Positions 1 through 6,343 of a stretch of 26,750 nucleotides of DNA are shown piece after piece (positions within the stretch are counted from its first letter, which is position 1; the number at the start of each line of letters is the position of its first letter). This DNA comes from an uncultured Balneolaceae bacterium (GTDB lineage Bacteria; Bacteroidota; Rhodothermia; Balneolales; Balneolaceae). The notes below the pieces were generated by a model. It saw only the letters and a list, made by a program, of their open reading frames with translations, did no database searches and was not told where the DNA came from. The position numbers were made by a program, and so were the translations under genes. Location of the stretch: positions 1 through 26,750 of the forward strand of contig CALJMB010000346.1 of NCBI GenBank assembly GCA_937982515.1, written 5' to 3'.

Positions 1-990
<990 letters not shown>

Positions 991-1255
991 GTGTGAGTAT
1001 TTGCGTATTTATACCGATTCCATTTTATAGTGCCCTGACAGAACCGGCCGCTTACCAAAGACGGAAGACGGGAGACCGGATAAGTAACAGAGCCAGATAA
1101 CCATCTATCTTCCCCTTAGCAAGGGGCACTATTCACATATAACGACATCATGAAATGAATCTGGTATGAGTATCAGTAAAGCAGAAAGCAGGAATCCGGC
1201 TTTTGCCTTATACCCTGTGCCTCCTGGCAGCAATAACACCTAAACGCCACATAGA
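991..1255. other. Intergenic region between queG and ftsE; no gene seen
   Basis: 265 nt with no credible coding region on either strand. It holds a short heptamer tandem repeat (listed separately) and presumably the queG promoter, which I could not pin down. Confidence 0.6.
1060..1080. repeat. Degenerate heptamer tandem repeat, 3 units
   Basis: Three successive 7-nt units GACGGAA, GACGGGA and GACCGGA. The period matches the TCTACTT tract at the window start and the AGCTGAA-type tract at 11254, but the unit sequence differs. Confidence 0.7.
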
Positions 1256-1939
1256 TTACAACTCTTTAGAAGTTATTTCTTCCAGCCGGCCGTTTGTCAG
1301 CCTGAGGGTCCGGTAGGGATACTGCCGGACGGTGTTGTAGTCGTGGGTGACCATAAGCACCGACATACCTCTGTTATTGATTTGTTTAAGCAGCTCCATG
1401 ATCGAAGCCGAGGCCTGGGGATCCAGGTTCCCGGTCGGTTCGTCGGCGAGCATGATACGCGGCTCATTAGCCAGGGCCCGGGCAATGACCACACGCTGCT
1501 GTTCTCCGCCGGAGAGATCGCCCGGCATACTTTGACGCTTGTGGCTCAGCCCCACCATGCCCAGTACTTCCAGTACGCGTTGCTTGATAAAACTTTTCTT
1601 CTGACCCGTCACCGCCAGGGAAAAAGCGACATTTTCATAGACGGAACGATCGGGGAGGAGGTGGAAATCCTGAAAAACGATGCCCAGGCGTCTTCGCAGA
1701 TAGGGAACCTGTTTATTACTGAGGGATGTGACATCCATGTCGGCTACGCGCACGGTGCCGGTATCGGGTTTCAGGTCCCGATAAATAAGTTTCAGGAAGG
1801 AGCTCTTTCCGGCTCCGGTATGGCCGATGAGATAGGCAAACTCTCCATTCCCAAGGCTGAAATTGACATGATCCAAAATCAGCCGGTGGCCATAAGTAAC
1901 GGTTATATTGTTAAGTTCTATTACTGGATTCAGGGACAT
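1256..1939 (-). CDS. ftsE: FtsE-like ABC transporter ATP-binding protein
   Basis: 227 aa, one ABC nucleotide-binding domain. FtsE pairs with the membrane protein FtsX at the division site to control peptidoglycan hydrolases. Visible motifs in order: Walker A GHTGAGKSS, Q-loop FQDF, signature LSGGEQQR, Walker B IMLADEPTGNLD and the H-loop THD. Y-R-D-L-K-P-D after Walker A and G-I-V-F-Q-D-F-H-L-L are FtsE-like rather than LolD-like. No ftsX is visible in the window, so the partner must be encoded elsewhere, and a LolD/MacB-type exporter ATPase is the main alternative. The start ATG at 1939 overlaps the 3' end of the upstream methyltransferase gene by 10 nt, so the two are probably co-transcribed and translationally coupled. 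Confidence 0.85.
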   Translation of the reverse strand: MSLNPVIELNNITVTYGHRLILDHVNFSLGNGEFAYLIGHTGAGKSSFLKLIYRDLKPDTGTVRVADMDVTSLSNKQVPYLRRRLGIVFQDFHLLPDRSVYENVAFSLAVTGQKKSFIKQRVLEVLGMVGLSHKRQSMPGDLSGGEQQRVVIARALANEPRIMLADEPTGNLDPQASASIMELLKQINNRGMSVLMVTHDYNTVRQYPYRTLRLTNGRLEEITSKEL

Positions 1940-2715
1940 GTTAGCACCATGGTTATTCTTAAGCTGCTTTCACTGGCATCTACCAGTTCAAAGCCGTCAT
2001 ACATTGCAAGTATGTTATAGTTCGTTTTACCAATAATGTCAAGCATTTCTTTCAGAGTGTAGATACGCTGGCGGTGAGTTTCAGAATAGCGCTTTAGCAC
2101 CGATTCATAATCACTGCCCAGCTCCTCTATATCAAACTCGTTATAATGGATCCTTTCCTTCGCATCGTACCAGCTTTTACGAAAAAAACGGTAGTTATTT
2201 TGTGAATATCCTTCTTCGTTATGTAAGTATTTTATTGCTTGTATCGAATTCCGGGGCGTGGTAAAATCAAACACAAACAGGCCCTGGGGATGAAGTACCT
2301 TTTTCACTTCGTCAAGCAGCCGAAGAATATCTTCCGGCTCCTGCAGGTAGTTGATGCTGTCGAATAACAACAACACCACATCAAATTTTTTTTCCAGGCT
2401 GATGTTCAAAAAGTTCATCACCTGGAATTGAACATTGGCGTTGTACCGGATGGCCTTCTGATGTGCCTTTCGGATCATGTCTGGCGATCTGTCGGTAGCT
2501 ATTATTTCATAACACAGCAGTTCGTCCAGCGAGAAGGAGAGAGAGCCGGTACCGCAGGCCAGCTCGAGAATCGTTTGAGGGTCGGGGTGATGGATCTGCA
2601 TGATATCATCAATGAAATTCGCCCACAGCTCATAGTCTACCTCTTCCATCAGGTCGTCGTAGACCTCAGCCAGCTTGCTGTATTCCGGTTGTTTAATGCT
2701 GTTCATGCTAGTCAT
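1930..2715 (-). CDS. Class I SAM-dependent methyltransferase
   Basis: About 261 aa. Motif I is I-L-E-L-A-C-G-T-G-S-L, followed by an acidic strand end (ATDRSPDM) and motif IV-like D-V-V-L-L-L-F-D-S-I-N-Y. This is the Rossmann fold of small-molecule-type methyltransferases with a start like 'Y-x-x-L-A-E-V-Y-D-D-L-M'; the substrate is unknown. The reading frame extends to a GTG at 2760. I reject that start because the extension reads through a dispersed degenerate repeat (2740-2766), and the family normally begins close to the Y-x-x-x-A-x-x-Y-D motif. ATG at 2715 or 2706 are both possible; neither has a strong Shine-Dalgarno. It overlaps ftsE downstream. Confidence 0.85.
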   Translation of the reverse strand: MTSMNSIKQPEYSKLAEVYDDLMEEVDYELWANFIDDIMQIHHPDPQTILELACGTGSLSFSLDELLCYEIIATDRSPDMIRKAHQKAIRYNANVQFQVMNFLNISLEKKFDVVLLLFDSINYLQEPEDILRLLDEVKKVLHPQGLFVFDFTTPRNSIQAIKYLHNEEGYSQNNYRFFRKSWYDAKERIHYNEFDIEELGSDYESVLKRYSETHRQRIYTLKEMLDIIGKTNYNILAMYDGFELVDASESSLRITMVLTCP

Positions 2716-2739
2716 ATTATTGGTTCGTGCATGGAGGAG

Positions 2740-2766
2740 GCCACGAAAGCACCAAAACACTAAAGG
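2740..2766 (+). repeat. Dispersed degenerate repeat (CCACGAAAGCACC type)
   Basis: CCACGAAAGCACCAAAACAC followed by TAAAGGG shows an approximate 7-nt phase. Near-copies in the opposite orientation lie at 2901-2928 and 22541-22567. Its presence here argues against the GTG start of the adjacent methyltransferase. Confidence 0.6.
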
Positions 2767-2858
2767 GTTCTGTGTCGGGTGGCCTTATTCTGGCCATCCG
2801 TCTTTTACCAGATTTATCCTCGAGGCATGGGTATAAGACCAAGGCGCCCGCTTCCACC

Positions 2859-2899
2859 TTACACTATATACCCTGCATCTCCAGACGGCCCTAGTGTAA
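2859..2899. other. Perfect 8-nt inverted repeat in the pdxA-methyltransferase gap
   Basis: TTACACTA at 2859-2866 and TAGTGTAA at 2892-2899 flank 25 nt. There is no T-run in the direction of pdxA transcription, so I do not call a terminator. A regulatory site or chance are both possible. Confidence 0.35.
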
Positions 2900-2900
2900 A

Positions 2901-2928
2901 CTTTTTCGTGTATTTGTGTTTTATTGGC
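2901..2928 (-). repeat. Dispersed degenerate repeat, second copy
   Basis: Read on the minus strand it begins CCAATAAAACACAAATACAC, nearly matching the copy at 22541-22567 (CCATTAAAACACAAAAGCAC). It lies between pdxA and the methyltransferase gene. Confidence 0.6.
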
Positions 2929-2961
2929 CTTCCTTTAAGGTAGCCATTTCTCTAATATGCA

Positions 2962-3960
2962 TCAGGTAGTTTGTTGTTTGCGAATTCCGGCGAGTTTAGC
3001 AGCCAGGTTCAATGCCTGTCGAAAAGAAGACGGGTCCGCCTTGTTTTTCCCTGCGATATCAAAGGCCGTACCGTGGTCGGGAGAAGTGCGTATGATAGGG
3101 AGCCCTGCAGTAACGTTCACTCCCTTACCAAATGAGAGTGTTTTAAACGGCACCAGCCCCTGGTCGTGATACATGGCCAGAATTCCGTCATAGTTTTCAT
3201 ATTGTCTGTTTCCAAAAAAACCGTCTGCCGGAAATGGCCCACTTACATTTATATCATTAAACCTGGCTTTCTGCAGGGCAGGGGCAATCATCGTTATCTC
3301 CTCATTTCCGATAACGCCGCCATCGCCGGCATGGGGATTCAGCCCAAGAACGGCAATCTCAGGCTCTTCAATGCCAAAATCCTCGGTCAGGGACTTATGC
3401 ATGATGCGGATATACCGCAGCACAGAAGCCTCCGACAGGTGAGACACTACTTTAGACAAAGGCACATGTATCGTGGCCAGCCCTACCCGCAATCCGTCAT
3501 TAACCAACATCATCATATAGTCTCTGCATCCGGTTTTATCAGCCAGGAATTCCGTGTGTCCGGGTATATTGTAGCCGGCCAGATTCACGGCTTCTTTGGA
3601 TATGGGAGCTGTTACCAGTGCATCAGCTGCGCCTTTGAGGCAAAGCTTGATGCCCTTTTCAACAGCCAGCATGGCGCATTTGCCACCTTTCCTGGACAAT
3701 TCACCCGGATTGATCGAACACTCCTTGCCGTTGTAGCTCTCCACTACATTGATGACGCCGTCTTTAATTTCATGATGGTTTTTAACCGAATGAAAGGGAA
3801 CAGGCACGTTCAGTAAATCCGAATAAAAAGAGACCACCTCTCCGGAGCTCAGGATAACGGGGGTGATACCTGTTAAGTTTAAATCAGTCAACGTCTTTAA
3901 TACAACTTCCGGACCTATTCCGTTAACATCTCCTATGCTGATAGCTATACGTAATGGCAT
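2962..3960 (-). CDS. pdxA: 4-hydroxythreonine-4-phosphate dehydrogenase PdxA
   Basis: 332 aa, the usual length. Oxidises 4-phosphohydroxy-L-threonine with NAD(P)+ in the DXP-dependent pyridoxal phosphate pathway; a cytoplasmic homodimer with a divalent metal. The metal-binding histidines are visible at H165 (A-T-I-H-V-P-L), H210 (G-L-N-P-H-A-G-D-G-G) and H265 (Y-H-D-Q-G), within one residue of the E. coli positions. The substrate motif VTAPISKE (about 116-123) and the C-terminal RTSPDHGTAFDIAG are intact. The ATG start at 3960 gives the canonical M-x-x-R-I-A-I-S-I-G-D-x-N-G-I-G-P-E N-terminus. No pdxJ is adjacent. The gene starts next to the solitary CRISPR repeat region, with which it shares a 400-nt gene-free stretch. 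Confidence 0.96.
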   Translation of the reverse strand: MPLRIAISIGDVNGIGPEVVLKTLTDLNLTGITPVILSSGEVVSFYSDLLNVPVPFHSVKNHHEIKDGVINVVESYNGKECSINPGELSRKGGKCAMLAVEKGIKLCLKGAADALVTAPISKEAVNLAGYNIPGHTEFLADKTGCRDYMMMLVNDGLRVGLATIHVPLSKVVSHLSEASVLRYIRIMHKSLTEDFGIEEPEIAVLGLNPHAGDGGVIGNEEITMIAPALQKARFNDINVSGPFPADGFFGNRQYENYDGILAMYHDQGLVPFKTLSFGKGVNVTAGLPIIRTSPDHGTAFDIAGKNKADPSSFRQALNLAAKLAGIRKQQTT

Positions 3961-4205
3961 ACTTTTTCAAAAATATCACTTCCGTGTGACTTCAAGATAT
4001 AGAGAACGATCCTTATAACCTGACCCTCCTCCGGCCTCTCCAGGTTTCTTATCTGGAGCTCACGTCACTTTAATACCATTAAGGTAAGGCTCCGACAGCT
4101 TATTTCAATATCTTATTACGTTAAAAAATAATATTTGCGGAGAGGCCGGTTGATCGACAAAACAATACAAAGCATATCCGAAAACGGGATTCAGGATGTT
4201 TTTAT
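3961..4205 (+). other. Gene-free AT-rich stretch: pdxA promoter and candidate CRISPR leader
   Basis: With 4206-4360 this makes 400 nt without a gene. It must hold the pdxA promoter (minus strand) and, if the repeat at 4206 is a live array, its leader (plus strand). Weak plus-strand promoter-like boxes TTGATC (4150-4155) and CATATC (4173-4178) are 17 nt apart. A partial echo of the repeat, GGGATTCAGGATGTT, lies at 4186-4200. No second full repeat is present. Confidence 0.4.
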
Positions 4206-4256
4206 GTTGTGGTTTGATCTTTAGATGGGATTAAGGATATTGGTTGGCATTATAAC
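4206..4256 (+). CRISPR. Solitary type II-C CRISPR repeat (no spacers)
   Basis: The element starts GTTGTGGTTTGATC and is identified by pairing with the tracrRNA. Positions 4206-4219 pair with 11016-11003 (12 of 14, two G-U, one 2-nt U/U internal loop). TTT at 4220-4222 bulges. Positions 4223-4232 pair with 11002-10993 (10 of 10, two G-U). That is 22 of 24 columns with the bulged architecture typical of crRNA:tracrRNA. GTTGTG-TTTG also resembles known Bacteroidetes II-C repeats, and TATAAC at 4251-4256 recalls the -10 element inside Neisseria repeats. The 3' boundary is a guess because there is only one copy. No repeat occurs one unit to either side, so this is an empty, collapsed or never-expanded array. 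Confidence 0.75.
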
Positions 4257-4294
4257 CTTCTGGTATCCAGCAACTTAGGCAATAATATTTTATT

Positions 4295-4344
4295 AAAAAA
4301 AGCGGTGAAGGAGCATTCAGTGCTCTGTCAATACCGCTTTTTTT
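4295..4344. terminator. Bidirectional terminator between cas2 and the repeat
   Basis: A-run and AGCGGT (4295-4306) pair with ACCGCT and T-run (4333-4344). An inner hairpin GAGCA/TGCTC (4311-4315, 4321-4325) has a 5-nt loop. The symmetric A/T flanks let it end both the minus-strand cas operon after cas2 and any plus-strand transcript of the CRISPR repeat. Confidence 0.85.
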
Positions 4345-4360
4345 ATATCCTGCAGTATGC

Positions 4361-4699
4361 TCAGAACATTTCAAGCTGAGGCGGGGGCTTGTCCATAGGC
4401 GTGGTTTTGACGCCCCAAAAGTTTAGAATACGCCCGTATTGTTTATCTGTTACGGAGAGAATGCTTACATGTCCTTTGGCCGGCACAAAGCTTTTGACCC
4501 TCTTTACATGTACCTGGGCGCTCTCCCTGCTGGCACAGTGACGGGTGTAGACGGAATACTGCATCATGGTAAATCCGTCTTTTAGAAGTTTTTTTCTGAA
4601 CCCGGTTGCAGCCCTCCGTTCCGTTTTGGTAGTAACCGGCAGGTCGAAGAATACGAAAAGCCACATGATCTGATAAGCGTTTAAGCGTGAATGGTTCAT
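4361..4699 (-). CDS. cas2: CRISPR-associated endoribonuclease-like protein Cas2 (type II)
   Basis: 112 aa. Structural partner of Cas1 in the spacer-integration complex. The N-terminal beta strand M-W-L-F-V-F-F-D-L-P-V carries the conserved Asp at D19. Y-S-V-Y-T-R-H and the RNP-like V-S-I-L-S-V-T-D-K-Q-Y strand follow, and the C-terminus ends Q-L-E-M-F as in many type II-C Cas2 proteins. The start ATG at 4699 overlaps the cas1 stop by four bases (ATGA), so translation is coupled. It is the last gene of the operon and is followed by the terminator at 4295-4344. Confidence 0.95.
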   Translation of the reverse strand: MNHSRLNAYQIMWLFVFFDLPVTTKTERRAATGFRKKLLKDGFTMMQYSVYTRHCASRESAQVHVKRVKSFVPAKGHVSILSVTDKQYGRILNFWGVKTTPMDKPPPQLEMF

Positions 4700-5583
4700 A
4701 ACACCGGATACGTTATTTTTCGTGCTTCCCCTTTAAAACACCGGGCAAGAGAGGCCGTGGTTTGTGATAACCCAACCATCAAGGGACGTTTTTTCCGGTT
4801 AATTATAACGTCGCATGAAAGGATTTTCAGGAGTTCGGATTTGAGTCCTGCAGATAACTCCTCTTCAGCCTGTCCCGCTTCGCTTAATTCCCATACAAGC
4901 TGATCTACATATGGCCGGTACGGCTCCATGACATCATCGGCCAGGCAGTACGCGTTGTATTTATTGCGGTGATGAATACCGAGAGTAGGGAGCAGGCCCG
5001 AGCCGGTAAGGGCGCGGGCGACGGCTGCCCGAAGTACGGCATAACCATAATTGAGCAGGTTGTTTGGCGGGTTGCCGAATCGCTTCCGCAGAAAGTCCTC
5101 GCCGAACAGCATGGGCCAGTAAAAGCGGGCCGCCCGGGCCTCCTGGTTATCGGCGTCTCCACTTCTGACTTTTCGGGCCATATAACGGAGCGCCTCTCCA
5201 TCCCGGTCTGCAAAATCGAGTACGGCCGCCTGATTTCTGATCTTGGCTTTAATGGTCTGTTTCCAAAGCTGCTTTTTGAGTGGTTCTGATGCCTCGACTT
5301 GTGCCCTGAAGTGTTCCGTCTGCGTTTGATGGGAATCCAGATGAAACAACATAGAAGCGGGGTGGTGCTTTTCATCACAAAAGATGACCGCGGCGTTATT
5401 AGCCGCCAGCTGCTGGATGACCGACTGGGTAAAGGTTATTTGCGGATGATTCAGTACTACATAGCCCAGATCTTCGATAGGACGCTGATTCCGCTCCCCT
5501 GTTTGTTTATTGGTGATGACCAACTGGTTGTATTTGGTATTCAGATGACAGGCGTTATTGAAAAACAGCGTTTTTTTGAGCAT
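4696..5583 (-). CDS. cas1: CRISPR-associated endonuclease Cas1 (type II)
   Basis: 295 aa, normal type II length. The integrase of spacer acquisition. The metal-binding residues are present: E148 in N-Q-E-A-R-A-A-R-F-Y-W, H204/H205 in L-G-I-H-H-R-N-K-Y-N, and E220 in A-D-D-V-M-E-P-Y-R-P. The ATG start at 5583 lies 11 nt after the nucleotidyltransferase stop and has no obvious Shine-Dalgarno, suggesting dependence on upstream translation. Base composition differs from cas9: 44 of 60 bases at 4981-5040 are G or C, against 22 of 60 in a sample of cas9 (8461-8520). This may mean a mosaic origin of the operon. Catalytically intact, so adaptation should be possible if an array exists. Confidence 0.96.
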   Translation of the reverse strand: MLKKTLFFNNACHLNTKYNQLVITNKQTGERNQRPIEDLGYVVLNHPQITFTQSVIQQLAANNAAVIFCDEKHHPASMLFHLDSHQTQTEHFRAQVEASEPLKKQLWKQTIKAKIRNQAAVLDFADRDGEALRYMARKVRSGDADNQEARAARFYWPMLFGEDFLRKRFGNPPNNLLNYGYAVLRAAVARALTGSGLLPTLGIHHRNKYNAYCLADDVMEPYRPYVDQLVWELSEAGQAEEELSAGLKSELLKILSCDVIINRKKRPLMVGLSQTTASLARCFKGEARKITYPVL

Positions 5584-5594
5584 AGCACCATGCG

Positions 5595-6071
5595 TTATTT
5601 TCTGTTTTTGTGCCTTCGGACTTTCTGGAGTTCTTCAAGATCGAGTTTGTCCCGAGTCCGGCCTGTAGAAATTTTGGTGAGCACTAAATGTTCATAGTCA
5701 ATAACAGGAATGTCTAACTCATCCAGTGATAAGAAGTTCTTTTTCTTCCAGGCATCTTCAAAATCCACTATGTTTACTTTTGTTAAAAAGTCAATACGCA
5801 GTGGAACTTCACCGATAAAAAACACCTGCGCTTTTTCAAAATTTAGTGTATTTATACTTTCAATGCTTTCTCTGCTGTAGTTAAGTGCTTGAAATGCGGC
5901 CAGGCATCTTTGTTTATTAGCATTATCAGGCCTTAACCATAAGTCCATATCTCCGGTAGGCCTTCCAAAGCCGTGATAATTGACAGCATATCCGCCAATC
6001 AGTAAGAATTCGACATGATAATCAATAAGCGTCTTGAGTACTTCAACAAAGGCGGGATGTAAAAACTTCAT
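5595..6071 (-). CDS. Predicted MNT/DUF6036-like nucleotidyltransferase inside the cas operon
   Basis: 158 aa. The fold is recognised by L-L-I-G-G-Y-A-V-N-Y-H-G (G26, G27), D-M-D-L-W (D41, D43) and a third acidic strand L-R-I-D-F (D94), the metal triad of polymerase-beta-type nucleotidyltransferases. The tail I-D-Y-E-H-L-V-L-T-K-x-x-T-G-R-T-R-D-K-L-D-L-E-E-L matches the K/GR-KD-DLE-L ending of the DUF6036/AbiEii-like group. All key residues are present. The substrate is unknown; relatives modify RNA, tRNA or protein by adding nucleotides, some as toxins or antitoxins. A good Shine-Dalgarno (AAGGAG) precedes the ATG at 6071, which overlaps the 91-aa gene stop (ATGA). It lies between cas9 and cas1 on the same strand, so it is co-expressed with the CRISPR system. 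Not a known Cas protein. Confidence 0.85.
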   Translation of the reverse strand: MKFLHPAFVEVLKTLIDYHVEFLLIGGYAVNYHGFGRPTGDMDLWLRPDNANKQRCLAAFQALNYSRESIESINTLNFEKAQVFFIGEVPLRIDFLTKVNIVDFEDAWKKKNFLSLDELDIPVIDYEHLVLTKISTGRTRDKLDLEELQKVRRHKNRK

Positions 6072-6343
6072 GACTTTCTCCTTATGATAATATTACCTTT
6101 GCGCAGAACAGCCTGTTGCCGGGAAAGGTCGAAGCCGAAGATGTTTTCATTTAATTTTCGCAGGTACTCCATGCGTTCGGGTGGACTGAGGTTACGCGTA
6201 TGTACTCGGTTTAATTCTTCCAGCTCTTCAAGAGTAGAAATGGTGATCGTTTTACTTCTACTCTCAATGCTATAGGCTATCTCAGGTTCATCTACCCTCG
6301 ATTTGTTTTGTTCATCCTTTTTATATGGCTTCTTCTCACTCAT
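6068..6343 (-). CDS. Small charged partner protein of the nucleotidyltransferase
   Basis: 91 aa, unrecognised as a named family. It has a charged, probably disordered N-terminal third. A helical segment follows with L-S-P-P-E-R-M-E-Y-L-R-K-L-N-E-N-I-F-G-F-D (about 52-72) and a basic end (K-G-N-I-I-I-R-R-K-S). The S-P-x-E-R-x-E-x-L-x-x-L-x-x-x-x-F/Y-G motif is, from memory, typical of small proteins encoded just before DUF6036-type nucleotidyltransferases in many bacteria, so the two probably form one module. Its ATG at 6343 overlaps the cas9 stop by four bases, and its stop overlaps the next start by four. A role as antitoxin or adaptor is only inference. Confidence 0.8.
   Translation of the reverse strand: MSEKKPYKKDEQNKSRVDEPEIAYSIESRSKTITISTLEELEELNRVHTRNLSPPERMEYLRKLNENIFGFDLSRQQAVLRKGNIIIRRKS

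Noticed and set aside
1343..2020. 225-codon plus-strand open frame opposite ftsE
   Set aside because: Antisense to a gene with every ABC motif intact; its translation has no recognisable domain. It is open only because of the codon bias of ftsE.
2716..2760. GTG start and 15-residue extension of the methyltransferase
   Set aside because: It reads through a dispersed repeat (2740-2766), and the family's first conserved motif lies just after the internal ATGs.
2859..2899. Terminator of pdxA
   Set aside because: The inverted repeat has a 25-nt loop and no T-run on the minus strand.
3166..3816. 216-codon plus-strand open frame opposite pdxA
   Set aside because: Shadow of pdxA, which has all metal histidines; no domain in the antisense translation.
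4020..4360. Multi-unit CRISPR array next to cas2
   Set aside because: I looked for a second repeat 60-85 nt to either side of 4206 and found none beyond a 15-nt partial echo, so only a single repeat is claimed.
6140..6152. Self-target of the putative leader guide in the 91-aa gene
   Set aside because: GATGTTTTCAT resembles the guide end GATGTTTTTAT at 10 of 11 positions, but the rest does not match, so this is within chance for this window.
5595..6343. Calling the module a proven AbiE-type toxin-antitoxin system
   Set aside because: The nucleotidyltransferase fold is clear, but the partner is not a recognisable AbiEi antitoxin or HEPN protein, so only a possible relation is stated.
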